From contig OW818680.1 of the NCBI GenBank assembly GCA_942493055.1, forward strand, positions 372,001 through 436,000: a stretch of DNA of 64,000 bases. The letters are read 5' to 3'. The notes beneath the pieces were generated by a model, which saw nothing but the letters and a program-made list of their open reading frames with translations, was not told the DNA's origin and made no database searches. The stretch is from CAIZQW01 sp942493055 (GTDB lineage Bacteria; Verrucomicrobiota; Kiritimatiellia; RFP12; UBA1067). Position numbers and translations under genes: made by a program. Positions 26,901 through 36,035 of the stretch are shown here, one piece after another; positions within the stretch are counted from its first letter, which is position 1; each line of letters opens with the position of its first letter.

Positions 26901-29900
26901 ATCATTCAGTCCGACCACGACGATGTCAATCGGGCCGATGCCGATTGCGCCGTGGCTATCCACAACAGCCTGATAGAAGCGGTTGGTGTAGTGTTCGCCT
27001 TCTGCCAGCGTATTCAGAAACGCCGAGGTGGAGGCGTCGTAGATGATGTGGTCATCGCGGGGATCAGCCCGGAGCGTCAGATTGACCGTCGCACCCTTGT
27101 CTGTTACGACGTGGTAGCGATTGCTTTCGTCCAGCACGACCCAGACCCCTTTGGCCGCCGCGTTGTCCACATAGAAGATGGGGAGCGTGAAGGTGTCGGC
27201 ATCGATCACGGTCACGGTGTGATAGCCGTTATACGAAGGGTGCCCGCCATAGTTCGCAATCAGCACCTCTGCGCCCGAGACGAGGCCGTGGTTCAGCGCA
27301 TGCACCGTCACAGGGGCCTCACCGGGCGTACCGGAGTAACTGTCGATCGCGTGGACGCTTGGCATGATGCCGATTAACCGTAGCGTCTGCCACGTCTCGT
27401 CCGTGTCGACATCGCTGTCATTGCTCAGCAAACTTGCCGGGTTCGGTGTGGGCGGCGGTACTGGATCGCTCGGCAGACTGAGTGGCATATTGGCGAACTC
27501 CGGCCGCACCATGATGCGCACGGTTGAAGCTTCCGTCACATTCGTCACGACATCCCCGGCTACGGTGGGCGCGTCATTCACGCCTGTCACGCGGACCGTC
27601 ACCGAGGCCTCGCTACGGGCGGTGGGCGAGCGCGGCAGCACGGTTTCCCAAACCCCGGGCAAAGCGGCAATTGTCTCAAACGGAACTGGAATGGCAAACG
27701 TGTCCTCATCCAAAAACGTGACTTCAAAGATCCCGTTATAGGCCGCGACAGAGCTCCCTGAAAGGGCCACGAAGTCGCCGGACAAGAGGCGATGGTTCCG
27801 TGTCGTAACCCATGTGTTGCTGGAGGTGCCGTCAGCAATCGCGTCCACAGCGGCAGAACCGATGTCGATCACTTCGTAATGGAACGTGTCGAGAATCTCC
27901 ACGCCGACGGGCAGCGCCTGGAAGACGGCTGCTTGACGCGGGTCGTAGGAGAAGGCGGTTCCGCGCAGAGGAATCGCCGACGGCAGGACGGTCACTGTAG
28001 CGCCCAGCGCGGATAACGCCGAAGGGGCGTCACCGACATTGGGATCGGACAGCGGGCTCACATCGACGATCACGAGCCGGTCGTTACCGTCAGCGTCATA
28101 ATCGTTGCGCAAGACATCGAAAAGCCCGACTTCATCCTCTGTCAACTGCACAGCGTCGTCGATGGCCAGCGGCGTGGCGTTCGTCAGGCCGAACGGCGTG
28201 CCTTCCACAGTGGCACCCGGAGACTGCAACAGGACAGCGCCAGACGTGGTAACGGGGCGTCCGCGCCAACCGTTGAACGGCTCAACACTCACAGAGCTGT
28301 GCGGCAGAAACGCGAAGCCACGGCTCTGAGGGGCGGAGGCGATCGAGTTGTGCGCGGTATCAAGTCGGCCGGTTCCGGACACGGAGTCAGGATCGTTAAA
28401 GACCGTGAGGAAGGTCTGCCGGACGATCGGGGCGTCAGCCTGAGACTTGGCGACTGACACGGAGCCACGGCCCTTCGAAGAGAGGTGCTTGGCGAACTCC
28501 GTTGCGTTTGTCACGATGGAGCCTCTGACCACAGGCGTGGGATTCAAGGGCGAAAAGCCGGTAAAGTCCGCGATGACGCCTTTGGGGAAGACGACCACCA
28601 CGCCGCGGCCGGGGGAGAGGATGTAGGACGCGGGAATGGTTGCTGACGAGGCAAGCTGTGTATAGACGTTGTTGGTGAGGGCCAGTTGGCCCCTTCCGAA
28701 CTCGTGAACAGCCACGCCATTGACGAAGAGCTTGTAATCGGCGAGGTTGACGTTCTGGCCTTTGCGGGGGGCGAAGAGCTCAATGAACTGATCCGTGTCG
28801 CCGCTTTCGCCCGACAACTGGATTTCGGTGATGGTGGGCCAACTGACAGCGGCGGGGTCGATCGCGCCTGACGCGCCGGACCCCTGCAAGCCGGGGATAC
28901 GCAGGAGACCGCGCTGGTCCAGCACGGTAGCGGTGGACTGCTCGGCGAAGCCGATGGCGGGGCTGTTTGTCAGGGGCATGCGGTAGGGCAGGATAGAGGC
29001 AGAGGACTCGAGCGGGGCCAGCTTCGCGTCCGTGCTGAGTTGGTCAACATCAAAATCAAGCAGATAATTGGAGTAGGAGCCGTCCGGCCCCTGCTGCTGA
29101 TTGGGTACGTATGTCGAGTCATCGCAGATGTTGCCGCCCATTGACCAAATCCCGGCGCCGCTGTCCAGGTTGAGGGTGCGGGTGAAGGGATCGTCGGCAA
29201 AGATTGTATTCAGCGGGAACACATACGTGCCAGAGCCTGCGTAGATCGAGGAGGCCGTATTGTCGACAGAGGCATCGAGATTGCCGGCAAAGGTGCAATG
29301 GACAATTTCGAGAGCGGCGAAATCATCCAACGAGCCGTCTATCAACTCGGCAAAAATGACGCCACCAGCCCCGTTCAGGGAGAGCTGTGCGTTTGAATCG
29401 AAGAGCGTATTGGTGATGCCGATATCGTAATCGGTATAGGTGGAGATCGCGCCTCCGCCGTAGCCTTCAGCCGTGACCCGATTGCGCAGAAACGCGCACC
29501 CTTCAGCCGCGAGCCAGCCGCCGTAGACATCGATCGCTCCGCCGTATTGGGTGGCGACAGAGTCCTGGATAACTACATTGCGCAACGCGAGCTTGCCATT
29601 GGCGCTGAGGATTGCGAAGGCGCCGCCCACAGGGGCAGTGGCATCGGCGAAGGTGATTCCTTCGATCGTCACAGACGAGTCGATGGCGAGGATCTGTCGG
29701 TCGGGCGTGCCATTACCATCCGCGTCACCTGAGATGGTCAGAAGATCAGCGCCCGGACCCTTGATCGTCAGGGTCTGTCCGGTTTCGATGACCGGGTGGG
29801 AAACGGACATACGGATCGTCGCAGGGTAGGACGGAAGGGCAAAGGTGATGACATCGTTGTTCGCAAAGTGCTCGAGCGCATGCTGGAACGTCCCAGGTGT

Positions 29901-32456
29901 ACCGTCGTTGACCTGCTTAGTGACCAGCCAGTTCCTCGGCGGGTCTTGCACCTGAATAGCCAGAGTCTTCGTCGTGGTGAGTAGCTGATAGTCCTTGGCG
30001 CTGAGGGTGAAGAGAGTTCCGGAGGGATCATCAGGCGGGAACGGGTACGTGGCTGACGGGGTGAAGGTGATGTTCGTGACCAAGTTCAGAATGTGAGCGA
30101 TATTGGTTGTGGTGATCGCATAAGAGCCAGCCCCTTGAGCAGTAAACCCTGAGGGGGTGACATCGACATTTCCGAACGCGCCTTTCGCGGGGTCATCGAT
30201 CGAGAAGGCGAAGGTTACGGCGTTGGTGTCATCGCTGGAGAGCGTGACATCGGCAAAGGGTCGGAAAACTGTGCCAGGGGAGAACAGAACGGGTTGCTCT
30301 TCCGGAACACCCAGCGCAGGAGCGGCATTCACGCGCTCAATATGGATGACGATTTCATTGTCAGTATCTGCGAGCCCTGTCTCATCGGTGACGGTCAGGG
30401 TCAGGCGGGCGGAAACCGACTGCCCCACAGCAATACCATCCAGAGCGCCCGGATAAGGTGTGAAGATAGCGCCACGCAGAAGAGCGGAGAGGGCAGCGGG
30501 ATTCTGTAAAATCAGCATTTCATTCAAGGTGCTCAACTCAAAGGAGCCGATGTTCGGGGACGCGCTGAGCACCGCTTTGACGGGTTGATTACCTGCCTCG
30601 TCGGGGTCCGTGACATACACCAGCGAATAGGGTTTTGCCGTAGGCACGGCACTGGTGATGAAAATATCCTTGGGCGCACCGTTACCCAGATTGATGACGG
30701 GCGGGCGCCTCAACTGCCAGAGCGTGATGGCATTTGTCTTGGTTGTGGTGTCGAAGCCATCATACAGTTCGAAGACGAAGTATATGGGGACTGAGCTTTC
30801 GAGAAGCACACCCTCAGCAGCGGTGAACTGCGTATTACGAAGAAAGAGGTCCAGTTCGGCCCGATTACCGGTACCCAGCACCCCGCCTGTCAGAGGAATG
30901 GGCGCACCGACGTTCTTGCTGAGTGAGCCGTATTGCTCATATCCGGGGGCCAGGAACATAGAGAGCCTGAAGCTCGTCTGCGTGTTATCCGTGTCGGTGA
31001 TGCTGCTGAGCGTAAAGGGGGTGCGCGTTTCCAACTCGGTCATATCCCCTTGGCCCGGGGTAGTACTGACGACAAATTCGGGCGGCGTATTCTGGAAGTA
31101 CAGATGCACGATCATCGTATTCGTGACGGCGAGCAGGTCAGGCTGGCTGGTGGCAGTCACAACGACGGGGACGTCGCTGGTGGTTCCGACCACACCGAAA
31201 AGGGAGTCAGCCGCCTTGAGTGTGATGGCGTTGATCCAGTCGTCTTGAGCAGAAAGTGTTTTTCCGTTAGAGGTGACTGAGCTTGCGGTGGAGTTCGCGA
31301 ACACAATTTGAAGCCGGGAGTCTCGCACAGAAACATCGAGTTGTTCCACATCGGGGTGACCATCATCGGGGTCTGAGAACGAGACGGACGAGAAGACGTT
31401 AGTCCAAGGTGCCTTATTGGACAGGATAATATCAATCGGCAGCCCGCTAATCGCCGGCGGGTCCGGAACCGGATTCACGGTGATGTTAAAGGTGTTTGTC
31501 TTAAAGTGAATCCCGTCCGAGGCAACGAGTCTCGCGATGGCGGTGCCGTTTTCATTTGCAACGGGGTGCATGACCAACATGAGGTTGGTGCTGTTGCCGC
31601 CGATGGTCAGAAACTCATGGCTTTGAATCAGACCGCTTGGCGAAAATGTCGCGGCGATCGTGAGCAGATTTGTTTCCGGGCCGTAAGCAATGGTAAGCCG
31701 GTTGGTGCCGGGCTTGTCCTCATCAAAAGAGATACTAGTCGGCGACGGGATTTTAATGGTGGGCACTGGCGCGACTGTGAGCGCGACCGTAATGCTGTTT
31801 GTCCAGCCTCTGTCGTCATCGGAAGCATAAATGGTGAAGGTGTCTGTGCCGAATTTTCCGGCATTGGGAACGAGGCTGAAGGTGTTTCCGGAAGGAAAAA
31901 TACTTGAGGACGGGAACAGCACTGTGTTGCTGTGTTTGCCCCATAAAACAGTCGCGGCACTGTTATGCGTCACGGTCAATGTGGCCGTGGTCGAGTCTTG
32001 GTCAATGTGGCCGTTGTGGAAGCCGTTCGTGGTGGAATACGCCACGGCCGGTTGCGCAAGGACTGTCACGTCGACCGTATCGGTGTCGGTGTTTACGGCC
32101 GTCGGGGATTCCGAGGCTTCGAGCGTGAGTGAAAGCGGGCCGCCGACCGTACCTCCCTGGATCACGAGGTTGCGCGCTGTGGTAGTGCCGCTTTCAGGAC
32201 TTACGCTGTACGAGGTCAAGAGCGCTGTCGCCGCCCCCGAAACCGAGACGGCCACGTTGCTGCCGTTCCAGCCGGTCAGGTCGAACGCGGTGGTGACGGT
32301 CTGATCTTTATACACCGAGATCGACGCGGGCAGCGACGAGATCTTCTGAGCGTGCGCGAGCCCCGCAGCAGCAAGAGCAACGACAACAGAAAGGCAGCGC
32401 AGCCAACGCACGGGCGTACGGGTGCTCAGCGAGTTGAAAATGTTTGTATTTTTCAT
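21000..32456 (-). CDS. Giant secreted cadherin-like / beta-helix / FG-GAP surface protein
   Basis: About 3,818 residues with a signal peptide (cleavage near AHA-QKIS). Order: cadherin/Ig-like repeats (30-840); a right-handed beta-helix segment of the Chlamydia Pmp/CSLREA kind (about 860-1100, GGAIDVYGG, NTLFDSNA); a lamin-tail-like domain (about 1200-1400, FIELFAPRKGQNVNLADYKLF, split by me from context); cadherin-like tandem repeats with Ca-binding NDYDADG, NDSDVDTDE and NDSDIDTKDD (about 1450-2150) and NDTPVARPD linkers; many DVLANDR-type repeats (2150-2850); FG-GAP/beta-propeller units (about 3200-3565); and a C-terminal block with EYAFG (3700-3818). GGAG with 9-nt spacing supports ATG 32456; the upstream frame to 32498 overlaps the foldase gene. 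Probable adhesin or matrix protein. It is the last gene of the 27-kb operon. Confidence 0.9.
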   Translation of the reverse strand: MKNTNIFNSLSTRTPVRWLRCLSVVVALAAAGLAHAQKISSLPASISVYKDQTVTTAFDLTGWNGSNVAVSVSGAATALLTSYSVSPESGTTTARNLVIQGGTVGGPLSLTLEASESPTAVNTDTDTVDVTVLAQPAVAYSTTNGFHNGHIDQDSTTATLTVTHNSAATVLWGKHSNTVLFPSSSIFPSGNTFSLVPNAGKFGTDTFTIYASDDDRGWTNSITVALTVAPVPTIKIPSPTSISFDEDKPGTNRLTIAYGPETNLLTIAATFSPSGLIQSHEFLTIGGNSTNLMLVMHPVANENGTAIARLVASDGIHFKTNTFNITVNPVPDPPAISGLPIDIILSNKAPWTNVFSSVSFSDPDDGHPDVEQLDVSVRDSRLQIVFANSTASSVTSNGKTLSAQDDWINAITLKAADSLFGVVGTTSDVPVVVTATSQPDLLAVTNTMIVHLYFQNTPPEFVVSTTPGQGDMTELETRTPFTLSSITDTDNTQTSFRLSMFLAPGYEQYGSLSKNVGAPIPLTGGVLGTGNRAELDLFLRNTQFTAAEGVLLESSVPIYFVFELYDGFDTTTKTNAITLWQLRRPPVINLGNGAPKDIFITSAVPTAKPYSLVYVTDPDEAGNQPVKAVLSASPNIGSFELSTLNEMLILQNPAALSALLRGAIFTPYPGALDGIAVGQSVSARLTLTVTDETGLADTDNEIVIHIERVNAAPALGVPEEQPVLFSPGTVFRPFADVTLSSDDTNAVTFAFSIDDPAKGAFGNVDVTPSGFTAQGAGSYAITTTNIAHILNLVTNITFTPSATYPFPPDDPSGTLFTLSAKDYQLLTTTKTLAIQVQDPPRNWLVTKQVNDGTPGTFQHALEHFANNDVITFALPSYPATIRMSVSHPVIETGQTLTIKGPGADLLTISGDADGNGTPDRQILAIDSSVTIEGITFADATAPVGGAFAILSANGKLALRNVVIQDSVATQYGGAIDVYGGWLAAEGCAFLRNRVTAEGYGGGAISTYTDYDIGITNTLFDSNAQLSLNGAGGVIFAELIDGSLDDFAALEIVHCTFAGNLDASVDNTASSIYAGSGTYVFPLNTIFADDPFTRTLNLDSGAGIWSMGGNICDDSTYVPNQQQGPDGSYSNYLLDFDVDQLSTDAKLAPLESSASILPYRMPLTNSPAIGFAEQSTATVLDQRGLLRIPGLQGSGASGAIDPAAVSWPTITEIQLSGESGDTDQFIELFAPRKGQNVNLADYKLFVNGVAVHEFGRGQLALTNNVYTQLASSATIPASYILSPGRGVVVVFPKGVIADFTGFSPLNPTPVVRGSIVTNATEFAKHLSSKGRGSVSVAKSQADAPIVRQTFLTVFNDPDSVSGTGRLDTAHNSIASAPQSRGFAFLPHSSVSVEPFNGWRGRPVTTSGAVLLQSPGATVEGTPFGLTNATPLAIDDAVQLTEDEVGLFDVLRNDYDADGNDRLVIVDVSPLSDPNVGDAPSALSALGATVTVLPSAIPLRGTAFSYDPRQAAVFQALPVGVEILDTFHYEVIDIGSAAVDAIADGTSSNTWVTTRNHRLLSGDFVALSGSSVAAYNGIFEVTFLDEDTFAIPVPFETIAALPGVWETVLPRSPTARSEASVTVRVTGVNDAPTVAGDVVTNVTEASTVRIMVRPEFANMPLSLPSDPVPPPTPNPASLLSNDSDVDTDETWQTLRLIGIMPSVHAIDSYSGTPGEAPVTVHALNHGLVSGAEVLIANYGGHPSYNGYHTVTVIDADTFTLPIFYVDNAAAKGVWVVLDESNRYHVVTDKGATVNLTLRADPRDDHIIYDASTSAFLNTLAEGEHYTNRFYQAVVDSHGAIGIGPIDIVVVGLNDTPVARPDPEGLSILNPLLTPSNTLEQVLSSGLDILYTLPPASNTPGRIDVQALDLSGTLLGTLVLSNFWSTDEDTLITLAAQDLLANDSDIDTKDDLTVSAVDAFSRQGAALLLVGDQISYNPAVSAPLQTLARDERVLDTFKIRVSDGMTGGTVTSLVAVLVIGLNDTPVARPDALTLSEDDRVSFNPITHPEDTPALHDSDLDMNGTLPDDLLTVLVASNLLTVGEARVDLETLLATYDATVSERLNQLADWQEYIDSFNYTISDNSFLFVVDDSFYVPAETVGRSLDVLANDRDFTPFASTLTIVDVGPALMGGTVSIAPDGKSLVYDSPAGPACDDYFRYVVENEIGNRRSARVLVRSVTPPLNGILGVASDHAAVAYGETAVLNVRANDNTLPLSGAELSLLTNIWDSSVSGQPVPSGNVFLFTATNGMTPLTFTYGVTAGGTSVAQADVRVDVIDRRGTLYVKNDTFSVQPGSVSNALEVLSNDNLVTGPTDALRIATLLDPALFGTAVVDAAARRLVYTPNEGFIGVENLRYLATDTIGGTGTGVVSIIVGKIDTVIDFFTVEAKTNDLGITLDVLANDRVLPFGTNALTLVSVTPGNTAIGTLSVSGSGKHLLFMPSNTVGQADFVYVVADGTARMATGSVTIATVPSGSYANTDRFVVRGGGSAYALDVLANDRSYPEDGKSYTLVSIGTDAEAPSAGGTVSVVSNRLSYTPVPGFIGQESFTYTMSDSIATDSAWVTVTVTPGDLFANTDAFDVFYARESGAPSARAFTLPVTFNDRIQPALGQSVQISGLGVGPNAPDHAGHVTISEDGLSLVYEPTDVPSPAYVERFTYEISDGAERRASGQVEVRVLNRANMLGALVQDDAFTVLRSSVNNTLPLLSNDFAQPGTADGWVITTNSATAYNGTVSISGANVLYTPPEGFVGIDTFTYSVNDGLGGTGSATVRVQVGALPTLPDLFVALSGSQSNDFDVVANDVLFATYAGEYTLAEVLGATQGGTVMLSPSNTVLYAPAATYAGLYPYTESFSYTVLDDAGGVVTGVVQVVVHEQGSDQSTTSVTMRVLGRNDIPVILNEPPNPTITDKESVQPFTGVTLVEVDQQTQEPIDVTVELDAAVKGVLQELGSFVDLGNGRYGLVGATAAAATANLRNLLFVPTENRITVPQTEPTRFTLSVTDNKSAPITDTQTVVRVTAANDASVIAGTRAGQTVYAAMPLRLFASVTIIDVDDLTLQPLTVTVQLSNPANGVLQNLGSFVALGGGAYRATGLTAAQVTPQVRALEFLYGAGVVAANQPQVTVFTLTVDDGFAPPVADSQTSVWAYSPSEGSLQPTNSVLRSTFGFAVDTCMEFAVAGAPGANVNGTDSGSALVYKLVPGTTNTWQEWRQLQPAQVDASDEFGTAVSISDDLIAIGAIKDEVGASSVGVVYLFGRDQGGPDNWGLLRRLTPTNLPSGSHFGFSVDVNGDLLAVGAPKATLSATSPAEGAVLLFGRNVNGPDAWGEIMRWEPRGQSSIECGWSVSLDGDRLVAGSPRNKVGTPAADPKGAVFCFENDAGAWGLSQTIRLGAVTNVDGFGYSVSLKGTLLAVGAPNTRLSGGTIEAGVVYVFAANAGLDWVQSARLDAVADGELNFGQSVSLSADLLFVGAPGSWVTSRNGSAYLYRRTATNGSAWLLAERLMNPEPASFEHFGNAVSLCQTVGIVGTGDSFFDRFDRNDSAYMYRFKFNNAPVVVTPLADQMAEWGELFAYTIPDGVFADPDVYDVLTVVPVLPTTGHGLTVAGMTVSGTPTVLGRVPVEVTATDASGDIGVEPFDVVVLVDGVLLSNTPRNLWNVTHFGKDAANPALEATLWGGAANTDGDTKDNDTEYAFGGVPTVADASALLTLTTAPGGNLLVSYVRRKDDPALSYTLQGSPTLAPPAWDDVVTFTLGVQLTPLGTSYERVEVTISTPLAGPSMFFRVLVTP

Positions 32457-32494
32457 ATTTTTAATCTCCGATGCTCGTGCCCCTAAGAGGCACA

Positions 32495-33445
32495 TCATTG
32501 CGGGCCGCCGGTCAAGGACGGGGGTTGGAGCGGTTTAGCGGACGCTGACGGTGTGAACACAGGCTTTGCCTTCATCTCGACCTTCATGTCCGCAAGCAGT
32601 CCGGTTTTAAAAGAAGTCTCGAGCGCGCTGCGCTTCTCACTGATCAGCTTACGCCGCAGGGCTGGCGCGGCTTCCTTGAGAGCAATCTGCTGAGCTTCAC
32701 GGACGCCGGACTTCATGATCACATAGACGCCATCACCAGCGATAATGGGCTTTGAAACCTCGCCGGAAGGCTGCGCCACACCGGCCGCGAGAACCTCTTG
32801 CGGGGCACGCGAGGACTCCGGCTTATCAGCATCGAACCACCCCAGATCGCCACCGCGGTAGCGGCTGACAGTGTCCTCGGAGTGGTTCGCTGCAATCGTG
32901 CCAAAGCCGGTGAGCCGCCCCTTCTGAGTCGCAGCGTCACGGTCTTTCAAAAAGTCGGCGACAGCCTCGGCAAGCGAGGCTTTGAGCTCTTCCACGTTCT
33001 TGCCCTTTCGAAAGAGGATGGCGAAACGGTGCTGTGCGCCTTGATGGAATACGCCATCCTTGCGTGCCTCGAAAGCGGCCGCAAGTTCCTCGTCCGTCAC
33101 TGACACGGCATCGCGCTCTTTGTGAAACGTTCCAGAGAGCCACTGCGAGATGAGCCGGTTTTCAGTCTCATGCCGGAAGTCCGGGGAGTCGGCAATGCCG
33201 GCCTTTTCAGCCTTGACGAGCATGGCCTCCCGCTCAATGAGCTGCCGAAGCACGGCATCGGCTTCCAGCGTGGAGTTGCCGACACGACGGCGTGCGACCT
33301 CTTCATCGAATGCTTCCTGGGTGATGGGACGTCCCTCGACTGTCGCCAGCACCGGTGAACTCGGTGGCTTCGAAAGGGGCGGCGAACTGCGCGAACAGCC
33401 AACCAGGACAGCCAAAAGAATCAAGGTGAAAAAAACTCGTTGCAT
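32495..33445 (-). CDS. PpiC/SurA-type peptidyl-prolyl isomerase lipoprotein
   Basis: The 316-residue protein has a lipoprotein signal with lipobox L-V-G-C (Cys at about 19) and therefore sits in the envelope as a lipoprotein. A SurA/PrsA-like N-terminal helical chaperone region follows (VEGRPITQEAFDEEVARRR..., about 35-140). Then comes a parvulin domain with YRGGDLGWFD and SGEVSKPIIAGDGVYVIM (about 150-265). Such proteins help fold outer-membrane or secreted clients. Its position directly before the 3,818-residue gene, and after other giant secreted proteins, suggests a dedicated foldase for this operon (inference). The start is fixed by GGAGG 7 nt before ATG 33445; a longer frame to 33514 overlaps the preceding gene. 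Confidence 0.85.
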   Translation of the reverse strand: MQRVFFTLILLAVLVGCSRSSPPLSKPPSSPVLATVEGRPITQEAFDEEVARRRVGNSTLEADAVLRQLIEREAMLVKAEKAGIADSPDFRHETENRLISQWLSGTFHKERDAVSVTDEELAAAFEARKDGVFHQGAQHRFAILFRKGKNVEELKASLAEAVADFLKDRDAATQKGRLTGFGTIAANHSEDTVSRYRGGDLGWFDADKPESSRAPQEVLAAGVAQPSGEVSKPIIAGDGVYVIMKSGVREAQQIALKEAAPALRRKLISEKRSALETSFKTGLLADMKVEMKAKPVFTPSASAKPLQPPSLTGGPQ

Positions 33446-33510
33446 CAGCCTACCTCCGTTACGGCCCAGGAGCCACGCCGCACTTGCAGCCGCTCCAGGC
33501 TCACCGAAAA

Positions 33511-36021
33511 TCAATTACCCAACAGATCAACAGCGATAAACCCGCGCGGGCCTATGGTGTTCAGCTTGTAGTAGCGCCACTCGAGTCCATCCGGATGCCC
33601 TTCCGGAGGCGGGACAGGAATCAGGCCCACCGCGCTGCCGACAGGGTCGGCCAGATCAGTGAAGCCACGCACGCCATACGATGTGTCGAGCAAGCCGATG
33701 CGTTGCCGGACACGCACGATGAAGGAGCCGTCTGCTCTGAAGAGCGGGGATGGGAACCCGGAGATATCCGACCCCGAGATGTCCGAACCAAACGCGTAGC
33801 GCTTGAACAGAACATCTGAGTCGTCGCCACCCACACTCAGCGACATAACCCCGCCGGACTGCCGGGCAAGCCAGTCGGAATAGGTGTCATAACGTTCAAT
33901 GAGGGTGATCGACGCCGAACCGTACGAGGCGTTGATCAGGTACCGTGAAGAGGGCGTAGCTGTGAGTGTGACGGACTTGGGGCCGGCTGAGAGATTGGCA
34001 CCCGCCAGGACGGAAACCGAGATCAACTTCTCAACATCGCCAGCGGCGAACGACAGGACAGCCGGGTTCGGTGTGATCGCATAGTCAACGCTCTTCAAGG
34101 CCGTGCCGGAAAGCGACATTGGCACAGCGAGCGAAGTGGCGGTCACGCCGTCGCGCCAGACCAGGAAATAGCCGGGCTCGTCAGCTTCCTTGACGGCGAG
34201 CGGCAAGAGGGTCTCAACATAGAGCTGCGGTTTCAGTGGCTCAATCGTCACCGAGGCGTATTGCGAACCTGATGCCAGCGCGTATCCACTCCCTGAGAGG
34301 AGATCCAGTCTCGCCACCTTTGAATAGGTCTGATAAGGATAGGGTGTGATCAGCACATCTGCCACACGCGCGCCAACAGGGAGGATCACTGTTGAAGGCA
34401 GATACTCATAGTCTGTGCCGTTGACAGCGGTACCCGTCAGCAGGATGTTGACAATGACGGCTTGCGATACGTCGCCTTGGCGCGTCACGGTGAAGATGCC
34501 AGAGACAGGACCGTTGCGGTAAGCTACGGGGACCGTGGCGACGACGGACAGACGCGCCCTAAGAGGAAGCTCTGTGACCAGCGCCCCAGACAAGACCAGC
34601 GCATAGAGGTCCACTTCTGCAGGGGCGAGCGACGGCAACCTGATTGTGAGTCCTGTACCGAAGATGAGCGTATTCTGCGACACTGTGACGAGGTCCGTCA
34701 GATAGCCGCCCGTTGAAGGCGCAAACGCGGTGATATCGAGGATATCGCCTTCGGCAATCGAAAAGTCCGGCAGTTCCACGACTCCCGTCGTGAACGAGGT
34801 CAGGACGAAACGGTCTGCAGCGTCGCCACCGCTGAGCGTCACGGCCTCAGCGCCCTGCTTCGCGATCACAATATCGGGCTGCGCCCCACCTGCAAGTGCG
34901 GTGCCGACGAGCGCATATGAGACAGCCGCCTGCGAGGCATCAACAGCGTCTCCCTGGGCGACCACAAAACCAGCTTGGGCGTATTCGTACAAGTCTCTTC
35001 GAACAGCCTCCTCATCCGTCTCTGGAGCAGGCCCTTCCAGGGCAGGCTCAAAGACCAGCAGCCGGGTAGCCGCTGCGACAGGCGCATGCTGCCCGTCGCT
35101 CAGAGTGAACGCCATTGACCCCGGGTCATTGGGGGAAGCGTCGTGCTGGTAAATGAGCCGTCCTTGAAGGACATCAGCCTGCGAGAAGGTGGCTGCAACA
35201 GCAAGCGGCTGATCAGCCGCCGCGTTGTTGCCGCGAAGCACGAGGGTTCCAGCGACAGGCAGCGCGGTCACCGTGTAGACCAACTGAGTGGGCATGCTGT
35301 CCAGATCAGCCACATCGAGGATGAGTGCGGTCTTGCCGCCGGCATAGACGATTGTCTCGGGCGTCAGGAACGCCGGAACGGTGTGGTCGGCGTTCGGGTC
35401 GAGGCCCTGGACGTATGCCTGGGCAGCGGTGATACCCCCTACCCCGAAGACCTGACCCGCATCATCGGCCTGTTTATCCAGACCGTAGAGATCTTCCCAC
35501 CAGTCTGGAAGACCATCACCATCGGTGTCCGCTGCCTGGCGGTTAACGCCGAGGTCCAGGCGATAAGTTGCCGAGCGCAGGAGCTGCGCCGCGGTGAAGG
35601 AAGAGCCTGCCGGCCCCAGCAATGTCACGGGCGTGCCGTCAAGGGTCACGCTCAGATGCTGGTGCGTCTGCTCCGTCAGGGCCAGCGGCACGTTGCCGGC
35701 GTCAGCAACCTGGCCGAGCGAGAGCGCCGCATGCGGCACATCCAGTCGGTAGGAAAAGAGACCGTCGTTGTAAGCGAAAAGCGTGGCTGTCAACGTGACA
35801 TCGACACCGTCCGCGCGCCGGATCACCCACATCAGCCGCCCCTCCGTGATCAGAAACGGTTGCGCGTCCGCTGTGCCCAGCACCTTACCGTAAAAAGTGG
35901 TGGCGGGTTCGCTGATGCTCGCGGCAGAGGCCATGAGCCCCGCCAGCAGGCAGACGACAAGAGCCACGCCTCTATGAAGCGCGTGAAGACTCAGATTATA
36001 ATGTTCGAGAAGGTTTTTCAT
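33511..36021 (-). CDS. Secreted Calx-beta/cadherin-like protein
   Basis: The 836-residue exported protein has a signal peptide near 1-34. Order: N-terminal beta domain, TSP3/EF-like DTDGDGLPDWWEDLYGLD (about 164-182), a CSPG/cadherin-3-like repeat (about 207-327), an RTX-like beta segment with GGDAADRFVLTSF, two Calx-beta-like domains (about 500-577 and 607-710, with the VNGTDYEYLPSTVILPVG pattern), and a C-terminal block with KRYAFG and FIVRVRQR. The last block matches the shared C-terminal type of this window. Calx-beta domains bind calcium in known proteins. Function is probably surface scaffold or adhesion. The start has AAAGGA 9 nt upstream. It lies 14 bp after the 3,000-residue gene. 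Confidence 0.85.
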   Translation of the reverse strand: MKNLLEHYNLSLHALHRGVALVVCLLAGLMASAASISEPATTFYGKVLGTADAQPFLITEGRLMWVIRRADGVDVTLTATLFAYNDGLFSYRLDVPHAALSLGQVADAGNVPLALTEQTHQHLSVTLDGTPVTLLGPAGSSFTAAQLLRSATYRLDLGVNRQAADTDGDGLPDWWEDLYGLDKQADDAGQVFGVGGITAAQAYVQGLDPNADHTVPAFLTPETIVYAGGKTALILDVADLDSMPTQLVYTVTALPVAGTLVLRGNNAAADQPLAVAATFSQADVLQGRLIYQHDASPNDPGSMAFTLSDGQHAPVAAATRLLVFEPALEGPAPETDEEAVRRDLYEYAQAGFVVAQGDAVDASQAAVSYALVGTALAGGAQPDIVIAKQGAEAVTLSGGDAADRFVLTSFTTGVVELPDFSIAEGDILDITAFAPSTGGYLTDLVTVSQNTLIFGTGLTIRLPSLAPAEVDLYALVLSGALVTELPLRARLSVVATVPVAYRNGPVSGIFTVTRQGDVSQAVIVNILLTGTAVNGTDYEYLPSTVILPVGARVADVLITPYPYQTYSKVARLDLLSGSGYALASGSQYASVTIEPLKPQLYVETLLPLAVKEADEPGYFLVWRDGVTATSLAVPMSLSGTALKSVDYAITPNPAVLSFAAGDVEKLISVSVLAGANLSAGPKSVTLTATPSSRYLINASYGSASITLIERYDTYSDWLARQSGGVMSLSVGGDDSDVLFKRYAFGSDISGSDISGFPSPLFRADGSFIVRVRQRIGLLDTSYGVRGFTDLADPVGSAVGLIPVPPPEGHPDGLEWRYYKLNTIGPRGFIAVDLLGN

Positions 36022-36035
36022 AGTAGGTTCCTTTC

